DNA of 64,000 nt. It comes from Apis mellifera (taxonomy: Eukaryota > Arthropoda > Insecta > Hymenoptera > Apidae). This document shows, in pieces, positions 36,781 through 48,840 of this stretch (positions within the stretch are counted from its first letter, which is position 1; every line of letters starts with the position of its first letter). Location: NCBI RefSeq assembly GCF_003254395.2, contig NC_037644.1, positions 10,086,086 to 10,150,085 on the forward strand, given 5' to 3'. Position numbers and translations under genes: made by a program. Under the pieces are notes generated by a model that worked only from the letters and a program-made list of their open reading frames with translations, made no database searches and was not told the DNA's origin.

Positions 36781-37245
36781 TAATACGCTCCACGATACTT
36801 AACGAAAAGGGTTAACGCCCCCTCGAGCAGGGCCACATCTCACAAATCCTCGTTAATTCGTCCGATCCTCCGATCGATTCCTCCTCCGATCGTTCGAAAC
36901 CATATTTTCCGCGACTTAATAACCACGATCGCCAACACTTACGACTTCAGATACGGGAAGTTTCTCTCGGGCCCGAAGCGTTGAGCAAGATCTACAGCGT
37001 TTAGCAGCCGGTGCACCGGCCCCCGATAACCGTAAATATCGTCCTTAGTGGCGCGATAAGTTCAGATTTCGCATTAACGTCGCGCGACGCGAGCTCGTAG
37101 CAAAGGGAGAAAGATCCTCTCTCGCTGCATAACGGCCGCGTGTCTCTCCCTCCCTCGAAGAGAATGAGAGAGGACGGGTGAAGAAGGAGGAAACGAGTTT
37201 TGGATCGAAACACTTGCGATAATTCGAAAATCCCGATCGTAAGAT
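36781..37245. other. CpG-rich island
   Basis: GC-rich with many CGATCG-like motifs. A 92-codon minus-strand frame (37001-37279) has no recognisable domain. Possible regulatory DNA. Confidence 0.35.
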
Positions 37246-38730
37246 GGATTCTGTGGAGAGCGTACGCGATCGATTGCACAGTAATTGTAATAATTTGTTT
37301 GAGGGAAGGATGAAATTTATTCCCGATATTTCATTATCCCTTCGTATTATCGAATATAATTTCGATTGGAGTATTTTCCATAAGAATGGGACAACGCTTT
37401 GTAAAATTTTGTGGAAATTTTGTCGAAATTATTATTTCTTTGCGTGAATATATTTAAATAAGTATATTCAACGATCCATTCCATCACTTTAATTTCGCGA
37501 AATTGCGAAAATATACTCTTAATATGATAATCTCTTGCATTAATTCAATATTTTTGAGGATATATAATTCTAAGTACAAATACAAATTCTTTGTTTCCAG
37601 TTGATATTTTCCACTGTAATACATGCAATGCGTTATTCGAAGGCAAATTTATTTTTTTCTTTTTCGCAAGTCGTGATATGAGATACCGTTGGCAACGGTG
37701 ATTCGAAGGTGCGTGATGATCGCGGGACGCGATTGTACGAGTTTGGTTTAATTGCCGGCTTTATCGAAGACTAATGGGGTGTTAAATTGATCCTTGGAAG
37801 GTAGTAATTAAGGGAACATTTTTCACGCGCGTTCGATACCGATGTTGTGTAATTTAAGCGTAATCGCCGATTCAGGATGGTGTATCGCTGTTATATTTCT
37901 TTGTATCGATGGATAATTAATACGAGGATGTACGACGGGGATAACGCATCTCCCTCTTCTTATTCATATTCATACGGTGGGTGGTACAGAGTTATCGCGA
38001 TTCGATTCGGCTATTGTGTGCTTTTTGTATTCTTCTGGGATGGTGTATTGGGCGACATTAACGATTAACGATTCGCTGTTAAATCGGGAAGAAAAAGACG
38101 ATACGCAACGAATACTTTCATGATGAAAGATTTAACATTTTTTTTCCAGCGTCTACAATATTTTATTTTGTTTGTGCAAAATCATCGAATGAAGAAAAAT
38201 GATATTTTCTACGTAAAATTTATCTGAAAATCCGTTCTAATTCTGGTTTTACAGATATTTTTCCAACCTTTCCGTCACCCGTCGTGTTTTAAACGCAAAA
38301 CCATATAACTTTTCCAAGTTTTAAATTCAAATACAGTTTAAAAAAAAAAAAAAAAAGATTTTTCACCATTCCTCTGTACTCTCGAATGAAAAGAAAGAGC
38401 TACGAAAAAAATATGAAAAATAAAATTTGTATAAATATATTTAATATTTCATAGATATCCATTAAAATTATTTACAATGTAATATTTGAAAGAATTTAAA
38501 CAAATTTTCGAATAATTCAGCTATATTGTATCTTCTCTGATCGAAGACATCGAACAAGATATCTCTCAATTCCTCCAACGTCTCTCTTCTATCTCGATTC
38601 AACAACAGTTAAATCGTGCCACCATTTCGTTTTCTTGTCCCTATTCAAGTAATCTCGTTTCCTTCTTCCTCCATGAATATGCCGAATAATAATAATACTC
38701 ACACACCAAGGTAAATTTACAGCACGGGAA
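37246..38730. other. Mixed AT-rich DNA, nothing coding seen
   Basis: A GC-richer block at 37670-38080 shows only short frames. The rest is AT-rich with an A-tract at 38340-38356. Confidence 0.5.
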
Positions 38731-38734
38731 TATT

Positions 38735-39139
38735 TTAAAATTTATCCGCAAAATCCAGTTCGACAACATTGTATCTCGCGATTACGCGGATACAGTTTCG
38801 ATCAGGGAGCCGATATATTAATGAATACTTTTTCGTTTCCGCGTGTAATATCGCGGAACATTGTTGACAAACCAGTTCGCCTCTCGGCGACGAGAGGCTT
38901 GTTAAGTATATAACCGGATACAAACCGGGATCGTTTATATACAGATCGGTTTGCTTCTGCTTTGAATTCCAACTTGTCGAACGTATTTGTCGAACGAACG
39001 AACGAAGTCTAAGAAAGAGAAGGAAGTCGAAGGAAATTGGCTTATTTGGTTGTTTGTCTCGGTTTATAATTGATGTTAGAAGCGTAATTTTGTTGATTGG
39101 AGAGCGAGAGAATCGCATTTCGAATTTTTCTTTCCACAA
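38735..39139 (-). other. 134-codon minus-strand ORF, probably chance
   Basis: The longest minus-strand open frame outside low-complexity DNA in this part of the window. It starts at an ATG near 39139 and encodes a mixed peptide with a CQQC pair near its middle. There is no recognisable domain, no neighbouring exon and no clear promoter. It is kept as a low-confidence hypothetical frame, since chance ORFs of this length are expected in 64 kb. Confidence 0.12.
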
Positions 39140-39344
39140 TTTACTGTACCAGCTTGAAATGAATAATAAAAATTTCTTCTTAGATACTTAGAAAATAAAT
39201 CGACGAACGTTTCACGGAATTTTAGAAGAAGGAAAGCATATGAGACGGGTATAAACGAGTGAGAAATTTTACAAGTTTCGTCCTTGAAAGATAAGGCACC
39301 TTGCGCAAAAAGAAGAAAAAGAAGAAACTCGTTAATATTTTAAT

Positions 39345-39790
39345 TCGATAGATGCCGTCACGAACGATCCACGAGGCGCGAATATTATCACGGTAAAATG
39401 CCACTTCACTGGCAGCCAATAAAAACACTTGTTCTTCAAAGTGAGAAGAAAATTATCGCAAAGAGGTATGCATGAGTTGTTGGCCACAGCCGTTACAAAA
39501 CATTCATTATACGAAGCAACAATGTACGAAACCGCACGCGCAAAGAGCGTCGAAGATTGCGTATGCAAATGCGCCATGCGTTTGAGCCGCGGCTATAATG
39601 TTATGCGCCACGAGTATCATACGCGCAACGTACAACCGCGAGCCCTGAACCGTTATCGTCGCCAATGCGCACGTCCACTGACAAAGGAATTATGTGTAAA
39701 TCTGATTGGCCACGGAATGTCGTTAAATTCGTCACGTTGCGCCGGCCGGCTCGAGAATTAATGAAGGATTCGATCGCGCAACGATCGGCC
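39345..39790. other. GC-richer block, possible conserved DNA
   Basis: Well-mixed, CpG-rich DNA. A 110-codon plus-strand frame (39429-39761) starts without obvious context and lacks a known motif. The block could be conserved non-coding DNA. Confidence 0.25.
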
Positions 39791-40960
39791 TTTTAAGCTT
39801 CGCAGCTTTTATTTACGAGAGTCGGTAGCCTTATGGCAGCTATATCTCCGGGTTATAGTAAATAAAGCGTAAAGCCCGACTCGTTGTGCAACCACCGCTT
39901 GTACCGACAGGTACAGCGTAAATTTCACCGCTCCCTTTTACAATGAGTATTGTATATTTAGCATTCGAGATTAATGTCTTCTTCGAATAATATTTTAAAT
40001 AGAAATGAACACGATTTTTCTTCGGGACATTTTTATGCGAGAACGTTCCTTTCCACACTCTTTGTTCAAGCCTGATAAATGAAATGTTATTTTTTTCATA
40101 GAGAAAAGTATCAAGTATCAAATTTATATATAAAATATTTCAACTAGTAATAGGAGAGAATATTTTTAATAAAATAGAATTATTAAGAGAGTTGAAAAGA
40201 AATATTCGGTGAGATTTCGAAGAAATTTGAAGAAACTTTTGCGCAAGATTGAATTAGAAATTTATATGGAAAATCTTTTTAGTTATTTAGAATTACGATG
40301 ATTCGTCTGGTACAGGATATAATTAGGCCAATTATAAGAAAATATGCGAATATTTCCAATTAAGAAAAAAAGAAAAAAGGAAAAAAAATGTAGAAACAAA
40401 TATACTTATTCACATTCATTTCTTTTATCTGTCTCTTTTAATTAAATAAAATAGTTTATCATAATCATCTGAATTAATATTTAATATAACGTATGAATAA
40501 TTCAAATAATGAAATCCTTTTTTCTCCTGATTCACCATTAAATAACGAAATAATTATAAAACTAAATTTAATTACGTTAGATAGTTAATTATAAACTTTC
40601 TGATCTGTCATTTATTAATTTTTATCTTTATCTTATATATGAAATGTGCACAGTTATTCCTTCCAGTTATACCTCCCTTTTTGAGGTAATTTAGATTTAT
40701 CTTGATAATATATTACTTTTATAGAAAATATCTACAAAATGTATCAGTATCTCGTATTTAACGACGCCTGTATACTTACAAGAGAAAAAAAGGAATAGAA
40801 GAACTACATGATCACGTGTTAACTCGATATTTTTATATAAACTTAACCTTAAGATTAAACTTACCCAAAAACTTCGCCGGAAGAAGAAACGTTCTCCCCT
40901 TCCGCTAGTAGAAAAAGATTTAATACCATTTCTAAAGGAAACAACAGAGAATCGGAGAAA
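39791..40960. other. AT-rich DNA, nothing seen
   Basis: No gene. Minus-strand frames at 39840-40121 and 40697-40975 are Phe/Ser/Lys-rich with no motif. Confidence 0.5.
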
Positions 40961-41512
40961 GACAAAAATTTCCATCCAACGTTACCCGCACCTCATCCCC
41001 CTCATCCCTCCTTCCCCCCAAACGGATGCCACGGCACCCGTTCACCCGAGGTGAAAAAACAAAATTACCCCCGAAGAAACACACACAAACCTCTCATTAA
41101 AGAGAGTGGAAGCCGCCTTCGAAAATGATATCGTAACATCTGTGCGCTGGCCGGGCCGGAAAGTTTGCGCGGTGGCCAAACCGAAATTAAACCGGGGGTC
41201 CAAAAAGTCGGCCCCCGGAATTTAACGTGGTGCGGGCATTTCAAGGTGGCGAGCGTAAAACAAAAGTCCTCGGCCAACTTTTTTACGCCCCATTGGGTGG
41301 CCATTACCTGCCTGCCGGGCTTAATTTCGAGCCCCCGAACGAATCCACGAACTACACGCGCTCGGAGGGGGAGCGGCGCAGGAGTTGCGCCCAACAATGG
41401 GCGAAGGAGACGAAGAGCCTCTTGTACGTTGTAATTACAGGCAAAACAGTCGCGTTTACCGTGCCGCGAATCGCGAGATTATTAAATGTCATTAAACACT
41501 GGGGCGTCGACA

Positions 41513-41535
41513 GAGGAGGAGGAGGAGGAGGAGGG
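41513..41535 (+). repeat. (GGA)n microsatellite
   Basis: About seven GGA units, followed by GGGAGGGG. Confidence 0.9.
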
Positions 41536-41810
41536 AGGGGCCCCTTCCTGACCAAGCTCGGTTAGGTTGTTGGGCTGCAATTACCCGCTCGGACGTCGTA
41601 TTACACTTAATCGTCTAAATCCTTACGGTGTATTAATACAGGAGGAGCCCCCCGACGAGGCTTGGATTTATATTATTTTTCGTATCGCCGCGGCCATTTC
41701 ATTACACCGATCGCAAGTGTGCTTACCTCTCATTAACCCGGGTCGTGGCGGCCGCGATGTTAACTCGGATGGAAAAACGGGCGTGACGCGCCGCTGCGTT
41801 GGATCGGGAT

Positions 41811-41830
41811 GGGGAGGGGGTAGGGGAGGG
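41811..41830 (+). other. Compact G-quadruplex motif
   Basis: Tracts of four, five, four and three G separated by loops of A, TA and A. This meets the usual G3+N1-7 pattern with very short loops. Confidence 0.75.
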
Positions 41831-41960
41831 ACAGTTCTGGTAATTGAATTTTGAATTACGATGCCCCCGTCGTCCGTGCGGGGGTATGAAAATTTAATAT
41901 CTCGAGCGGAGTCGCGCGAGCTACGCGATGGAAAAAGAGGAGGGGAAGGGGAGAAGGCTC

Positions 41961-42844
41961 GTAATGTTCATATATGTTTGAAAGCGTTGCTCGAGGTTGG
42001 CTTTGTTCTTTTTTTTTTTTTTTTTTTTATCTTTTTTGGGGAGAGGCATCGAAGAGAGTTTTGTTCAAGGAGAATAAGAGCGAGGGTTAATCATCGCGAA
42101 ATTGAAAAGTTTAAAATGTTAAGTTACGTGTTGTAAATTGTCGCGATGTGAAATTTTATATATGAAATAATTGAAGTTTGGTATTTGAGATGGAGGATTG
42201 GAATTGTTGTAATTTTTAAGCGAAACAAAATTGTTGTTGTGTTTTTATAAGACAATTCAGTCGGTCGACGAAAACTAACGAGACTTGTAAGATTTAGAAT
42301 AACTTTTATGACTGATTGTAAACTGGAAAGATAGTCGAATATTATGGTTGTTTTCACGAGACTTGGAACCTTTGGCAGGTAAGGTTATATTATAGTTGAC
42401 TGGAGAAAGGTGTGTTCGAACTGGCGGGTTTACAATTGATGGCTGTTATTTCAAACCAGGAACGCGTATTGTTTACATGAAGGTAAAGTCAGAAGAACAA
42501 ATAATCAATGCGCAATCGTGCTCTTTACGCGAAAACAATTATTGTTTTCTATTAGAAACGAGTCGTAATATTTTACGATTATGGTTTAAAGAGTTGGAAG
42601 AAAATTTTTCTTTCGTATAAATAACTGGTAACTAGATAAGTTATTTCTTTGATTCCAAATGATTGGTCCTTTCGACCAATCGACATAATTAAATCTAAAA
42701 CAATCGGATGGATCCAAATTACTTCGATCACGAAACTTTTCAAGTCAACAAACATCTCTCCAATATAGTACTAGAAAGATCGTTATAAGCAATGTTGGTT
42801 CAGAAATAAATACATTTATCACGTAATTTACCTTAAAAAGTAAC
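41961..42844. other. AT-rich DNA with one weak exon-like segment
   Basis: A T-tract lies at 42009-42029. The segment 42396-42482 is open for 29 codons (TGERCVRTGGFTIDGCYF near its start) between TATTATAG and GTAAAG, but its acceptor lacks a pyrimidine tract. Otherwise nothing is seen. Confidence 0.3.
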
Positions 42845-43045
42845 TTTTGAATAACTTCTACAACTCTGAATGTAATGATTTTCGGTCGACGAATGAACGA
42901 TCGTTAAAATTGCAGAATTTTTCCCTTTAAAATGCCTCTTGATTTATTCCGATACGATTTACCATTCCCGAGATATAATCGTACAAAGAAAAGGATAATT
43001 TTTAATCGTATAAATCTTGATTAAATCCTATTAAAATTAGGAAAT
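42845..43045 (+). repeat. ~200-bp dispersed repeat, copy B1
   Basis: Homologous to the copies at 1621 and 1817. It shares TTCCCTTTAAAATGCCTC, TTTATTCCGATACGATTT, TTCCCGAGATATAATCGT and AAAGAAAAGGATAATTTTTA in the same order. The first 30 bases are more diverged than in the other copies. Same orientation as the pair near 1.8 kb. Confidence 0.8.
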
Positions 43046-43205
43046 CTTTGAACCGCTATAATTCAAAAGTTAATGACTCCCGATGAACGGATGAGAGAGC
43101 ATTAAAAGCGCTGAACCTTGTCCTTTGAAACGCTTTCCGATTCATCCCGATACGACTTTCGATTCTCGAAATATCATCGTGTAAAAGAATAATTTTTATT
43201 AACAT
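43046..43205 (+). repeat. ~200-bp dispersed repeat, copy B2 (3' end lost)
   Basis: Begins CTTTGAACCGCTATAATTC, identical over its first 19 bases to the copy at 1817, then GAACCTTGTCCTTTGAAACG, CCCGATACGACTTTCG and ATATCATCGTGTAAAAG in the expected order. Similarity ends at about 43200. The B1-B2 spacing is about 201 bp against 196 bp for the other pair. Confidence 0.8.
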
Positions 43206-43311
43206 TCCTGTTCTTGTCTCTTAACTCTCGTTCGAACCTATTCCAGATTCCAGATAAGTGACGAATTCTTGAAAAAGAACCTAATAAAGAAAGATTCTTA
43301 GAGAAAGAGAG

Positions 43312-43575
43312 ATAGTACGCATTTCTAGGGAAAAAACGCATGTCACTAGATTGCAATCTCTGTTAAATAAATTCAACAGCAACGGTTTCCTTTATTTTCC
43401 AAAAACTTTCTTCTTATAAATAATACTCCAATCTCTAGAGACAGGTATAGTACGCATTTCTAGGGAAAAAACGTATGTCACTAAATCGCAATCTGTATTA
43501 AAAGGAATTCAACGGCAACTTCCTTTATTCTCCAAAAATTTTCTTCTTGCGTCTTTTTATAAATAATATTCCAAT
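43312..43575 (+). repeat. 135-bp tandem duplication
   Basis: ATAGTACGCATTTCTAGGG occurs at 43312 and again at 43447. Each is followed by AAAAAACG, ATGTCACTA, TCGCAATCT-like, ATTCAACnGCAAC and TTCTTCTT/TATAAATAATA landmarks. The copies differ by scattered substitutions and short indels. It lies about 100 bp right of the B1-B2 repeat pair. Confidence 0.85.
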
Positions 43576-43629
43576 GAATAATCGAACATGATACACGACG
43601 ATAGCGAAGAGAATCCAAATTCCTAACAC

Positions 43630-44275
43630 TTGACTTGTTTTCGCCCCTTTTCGCCGAGCGGGAAAATATCAAATATCTGTTCGTGATAAAAGGAAACGGC
43701 CGGGGCCCACTATTCTCCTTTAAAGGTAATTACGCAATTAAAAGCAGGCCAAACGGCCTCCCGTTGCGAAGGAATGAAACGTAGAAAAATCTGTGTAACG
43801 GCATCCGAACGGTGGCCATTAACGAGCAAGCCCGATTACTCCGCTTGTAAAAAAGTGAAACTCGTTAAAATTAGACTCGCCTCGTCGCGGCTAGATTTCG
43901 CGCTTACCCACTTAGAAACACCTATTTCGGTTTATCGGTGAACCCTGGTGGCAAACTCGCTTCCCTCTATCTCGCGTCTAATCCGCGATGCTTTAGTCGG
44001 ACACGGAGTTTCCATTAGTAGCTCTCAGTCGTAAGTACAATAATACTTGGATGTGGCAGGTATGGCGCGCAGGGATGGCCATATAAATTACCGATAAAAA
44101 TGCACGCGAGCATTTCTTTTTTTCTCTTTTTTTATCCGCGACGCACTGTCCACCTTTGAAGAGCCCATCCCCTCTTCGAACGATGGATGCACGACGCGCC
44201 CTTTCGATTGCGCATACTATCTTTGCCTTTGGCTTCCTTGCGAGATTTTGGTAACGAAGGTGTTTTATTACGGAG
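43630..44275. other. CpG-rich island
   Basis: GC-rich, with TAATTA cores at the left and a GTAAGTA donor-like site at 44031 that has no convincing exon before it. No gene called. Confidence 0.35.
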
Positions 44276-44306
44276 ATTAAGGATTGTATTCTCGTGCAAG
44301 GATTTG

Positions 44307-44368
44307 ATAATTTCTTTCTTATTCTAGCAACTATATATATATATATAATTTCTTTCTTATTCTAGCAA

Positions 44369-44413
<45 letters not shown>
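44307..44413 (+). repeat. 38-bp duplication and (TA)n microsatellite
   Basis: ATAATTTCTTTCTTATTCTA occurs at 44307 and 44345. Each copy is followed by GCAACT and a TA run. The second TA run, at 44372-44413, is about 21 units long. The structure looks like slippage between two TA tracts. Confidence 0.9.
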
Positions 44414-44418
<5 letters not shown>

Positions 44419-44639
44419 TTATCAATACAATTCGTGAAATATAACAATGGGAAACGAGAGAAGATTTTTTTCTAATTTCCTTCTTCTTGAACACAGAAAT
44501 GAAAATAAATTATTAAACTTGAATTAAATTTAAAATAATAAAGGCGATGCAAAGAAGAATCGAGGAAAGGAAAGGGAAAAATTCGATAACAATTCTCGAA
44601 AAGGAGATGATCACGAGTTCGGGAATAAAGCGGAATAAA

Positions 44640-45345
44640 GAGGATCCCAGAGTTATTATTCGCGTATCGCGGAAATCGTTTCATTATCCGCTCGCGAACC
44701 GGTAATCGCGTATTGTGTGCTAAATGGCCGCGTAACGTGGCCGGAGAACCCCCTGCTGAGAGAGGGAAAGAGAGAGAGAGAGTCGATTCCGTTTGTCTCG
44801 AGATTGCTCGACGGAATGGCGCCAACCGGTTGCCTTCCTGGCTTCCTTCCATCGATCCGAGAGAAACGGCGAGAGTGAACTGGATCGTCTTCGGGCGAAG
44901 GCTGAAGAACGGCGAACATTGATGATGTTGATCGATAAACGCGCGGCTTCTCGAGAAGCACGAAACGTTTTTGGATCTTTGGATCGACTCTTCCTTCCTT
45001 CTTTTCTCCTTCTTTCTTCCTTTCGGTTGTTGCTCGTCGATGGTGTATTAGAGATTGATTTATGTCGGTTACATCTGGTGGGCGGTGATCGACAAAATGT
45101 TGTGGGATGTATCGTCGATCCTCCGACTTGTATGATTTGTGCAGAGAGATCGATCGTTGAGTTTATCTCGACTCGAGAACGTTTAAACGTGAGTTTGATA
45201 CGGTTCGAAGGAGAATTGAGAAAGAGTGTGGGAAGAGTGTTGGTGGAGGAGATAATCTTCGTTGGTTGTAGATGTCGAAGCTTTTTCGTGGCGAGAATCA
45301 TTTTTTTTTTTTTCTTCTTTTTTTATGATTCTCGTTAATGTTGGT
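44640..45345. other. Segment open on both strands, no gene called
   Basis: A 181-codon plus-strand frame (44793-45338) and a 193-codon minus-strand frame (44720-45301) overlap almost fully. Both are rich in Arg/Ser and include low-complexity runs (a plus-strand Phe run is translated from the T-tract at 45299-45325). Neither shows a domain. At most one could be real. A stop-poor CpG-rich segment explains both. Confidence 0.25.
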
Positions 45346-45960
45346 AGGAATCGTGTCGCGATTCGCTTATTTGTTCTCACGTTTTTACGACAAATTTATG
45401 CATTGTGTCGGGATATTTATGAATCTGTTTTGAAACTGCTTAAATAAGTCCCGTTAAATATGTATCCTTTACGTATAATATTTATTTTGCTTGCCTTTAA
45501 GAGAAAGTGTTAATTATCACCGAATTCGTAAGTCTCTTTTCCTTTCTCATTAAAATACAATAAAAAATTTTAACGATAGCGTAAGAAAAATAAATATAAA
45601 ATGTAGAAAATTTTAACTTTAATTAAAAAAAAATTTGTTTCTCCAAACACATTCTGGAATATATACAAGATGTTGATATTACAATATCTCCATAATAACG
45701 AAAAATGATATTTATCAATAATATTTACTCCGAAATCGTGATCGATATTCTATGTAATTTCAATTGTCTGTAATGAAATAATGAAACGATAAATAATAAC
45801 CAAAATTCCTAGAAACTAGTAACAACACTCGATACATTTATATAAAAGAACATTTATAAAAAAGAAAAATTTGAAAATTTAATTTACAAATGATTTCATT
45901 CACGAGGATTGTCACAATTGAACATATGAAACCACATCTGAATCTATCCCTTCCAGAAAC
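45346..45960. other. AT-rich DNA, nothing seen
   Basis: Low GC with no coding-like segment. Confidence 0.6.
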
Positions 45961-46510
45961 ACCGAGTTTAGTCGAAATGTTGAATTCTCAAATTCGTCAT
46001 TAGAGACCAAACCATCGATCGTAAAATCAACTGGCCTGCTGGTTGCATCATTTCTCCTCCGCTGCTGGTGCATCTCGAGGAAAAAATTCTTTGAAAACTA
46101 GTCACGGCTTGGCACATACACACATACACATATACACACGTGTATATCCCGCGGAAACGATCGACGTGTAGAAGATATCGATGATGCAACGACGCGTTGC
46201 CAAGGCATCCCAGCCGGGGACGCCATTACGGTGAAATCGAAAATATCCCGGTACGTCGTAAAAATTCAAATAAACGTTGCGCGAAAGGACGAAAGTGGTT
46301 CGGTTGCGCGGAACGTAACATTTATTCTCGATAATATCGACGGAACGATCGACCGGAAACGATCGTCGGGGTGTTGATAACCTCAGTCCGTGAAATCGAG
46401 ACGTGGAAACGTCGATGTCCCTTGAAACGCGCGTTTTGCTACGGAGGTTTAGGGGGTTTAACGTTTCCACAGCGGCTAGAAATAAACTGGAAAACCGGAT
46501 TTCAGAGATA
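45961..46510. other. CpG-rich block with CA-rich tract
   Basis: A CACATACACACATACACA-type tract lies at 46112-46140. A 122-codon minus-strand frame (46102-46470) is open through this tract and shows no domain. Possible regulatory DNA. Confidence 0.3.
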
Positions 46511-48840
46511 TCCGTTTCAATATCTGAGATCTATTTTTGACCGACGATACTTTTTCGGTCTTTGCTCGACATTCTATGTTACCTCATTTAATTTTAAATT
46601 CAATGATTTGATTTTCTTTGGAAACGAAAAGGTGGTGAAGTGAAGGCTTCGTGAATGTGCGCGCAAAATTATAACGAAAGTTGCAACGAATGTGATCAAA
46701 AATAGTAATAGAATGTAATGTCGTAAGAGTTTGTGAATTTCTTTTTTAGGAATAAAATTGCGTGAACATTCGTAAATGGAATCGTAAAAATTATTAATAA
46801 CGTTGTAACGAAGTTTATGAAAATAATACATCGTAGGATGTTTCGTGTGTTGCATTGATTTTATATGCAGTAAGCTCGTTTTAAATTTACCACGCTCGAT
46901 TCATCGATTTATTATTTTTGTTATTATAATAAAACCTGCCCTCGTGAAGGTGTGCAACAGTAAAAAATCGTGGTAATATCATAAAACAAGATATGAGAGA
47001 TATTAGAAATGAGAAATAATAACAGTAGTTAAATAATATTAGATATTACAATAAATGTGGGTAGTTTCATATCAAAAATATGAAAAATAGCATCGTAAAA
47101 TATAATATTTGATGTCTTGTTTTTGTCGCTATTAGTTTGACGTTGAGTGATCAATATTTATCTCTTTTAAACGTTTTGAAAGTGAATAATTGATCAACGT
47201 GGTAATAAATCAAGTAAGGTTTGTCGTTTCACGTACATAGAAGAAGTTATATTTAGATAATTTATAGGTAGGTATTAAATTTAATTTACTGCGTTTAGCC
47301 GGTAATTCCTCTTATACGTTTGTTCTTGGTACAAACGTTAGAATTCATACTGGCACTTTACATATTCTTATCGCTGTCGAATGACGTATTCAATCAATTT
47401 AAAAAATGAAAATAATAACATACACAAATTATATTCAAGTCCAATCTGATATAAATTCGACTATTTTTTTTTTTTTTATCTGTAACATATCTGTAATATC
47501 CATATACAATACACTCAATCCATTATCTAAAAGATCTAATGTCTGAGGTTTAAAAATTTAACATGTCACAATCCTTTCATCTCTCTTCTGTCTAAAAAAT
47601 CTGAAACATTTATCCGTTTATAGAATTTTTATAAACAATCTACATATTTTAAAAATCATATTGCAAAAAATTCGTATAATACTTTGCCTAGATAGCTAAG
47701 AAGATTCACGAGATTTCGATTACCTTTAACCACAGCTTTAACAGATTATTGACAATTTATATTAGTCGATAAAAAATTTTTAATCTTCCACGAAGATATC
47801 CTCCTCCTTGGGGAAATTTATCTTCAAAAATAAAAACTAATAATCTCAACTAATACGTGTTGTTTTGTGATACAAAATATTTCTAAACACTGTGATCACA
47901 ACCGACAATGGACATTTTCCAATAAGTTAATACCATACCATTCACGACGAAACGAATGAATTAGTTTCCACATTATACCATGCAATGCCCATCAATATAA
48001 TCCTCTTCACTCCGAAATCATTCGATTCCACGCCTTTCGTTCAACCAAGAACGTTATCCGGTCCTATTTCGAAGCAGTGAAGCCTAGTTAACGACGATAC
48101 ACATAATTCGGATAATGATAATAAGAGGACGTCTCTCTCTACAATAAGGATCATTCCTTTTTCATAATCGAGAATCGATCGACATTTATAATATTTACAT
48201 CTCGATTCGACGCATCGAGATGATATTTTCATAAGAATTTATAAGGTGTGATTGATTTCTTCCGTTGATGATTTTGAGGAAAGATTTCAAAGAATCATTG
48301 GATAATTTTAATTATTCTAATTCATTCTCTTTCGAGAAGTAAGAAAATATTCTTTTTAATTCTAACTATCATTTCAAAGCATAAGTAAAATGTTGAGAAG
48401 AAAAGAAACGAAATTTACATCCCTCAAAACTTCACTACTAACGTTTAAAAAAATATAATAATCTTTATCGAAAAATAAAAAAATTCCAAATAAAATATCA
48501 AAAATAGAAAAAGCAGAATCGATTCAATCATCGACGTGATTCAATTCGCAAAGGGAATATCGTCCATCGATACACGAGATAATCCATCTGTGATCGAATT
48601 TAAGAACAGTTTGCTCGATCAACCGTTTACGTGTTGAATGATCGCGAATTATTATCCTTGCTCCCACAACTTCTTGTCAACTTGACCGTCGATGTAAACA
48701 CTCGTCGAAGACTTCGAGAACTCGCAAAAGATAAGAAATGAACGAGAAAAAATAAAAGGAGAAAGGAGAAGAAAAAGAAAGAAAGAAAGAAAAGTAGATC
48801 CTCGTAGCGGGATCACGAGCTCAGCTACGCCAATCGTAAA
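46511..48840. other. AT-rich plain, nothing seen
   Basis: Low GC, T-tract at 47465-47478, and an A/G-rich segment at 48740-48795 near the right end. No coding-like segment. Confidence 0.6.

Larger units (their letters stand above)
40961..41960. other. Strong GC-rich CpG island
   Basis: The longest continuous GC-rich segment outside the minisatellite. It holds a 7-bp inverted repeat (CCGGGGG at 41192-41198 with CCCCCGG at 41212-41218), a (GGA)n tract at 41513-41535 and a compact G-quadruplex motif at 41811-41830. Frames on both strands are open for about 90-110 codons and overlap one another, so they are not called. The repeated TTAAT/TAATTA cores between GC blocks and the CpG density suggest a promoter or conserved enhancer (inference). 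Confidence 0.4.

Noticed and set aside
38735..39139. 134-codon minus-strand frame as a gene
   Set aside because: It is listed only as a weak hypothetical. No domain, promoter or neighbouring exon, and a chance ORF of this length is not surprising in 64 kb.
44720..45338. Overlapping 181- and 193-codon frames on opposite strands
   Set aside because: Both are Arg/Ser-rich with low-complexity runs, mirror each other and lack any domain or splice context. A stop-poor CpG-rich segment explains them.
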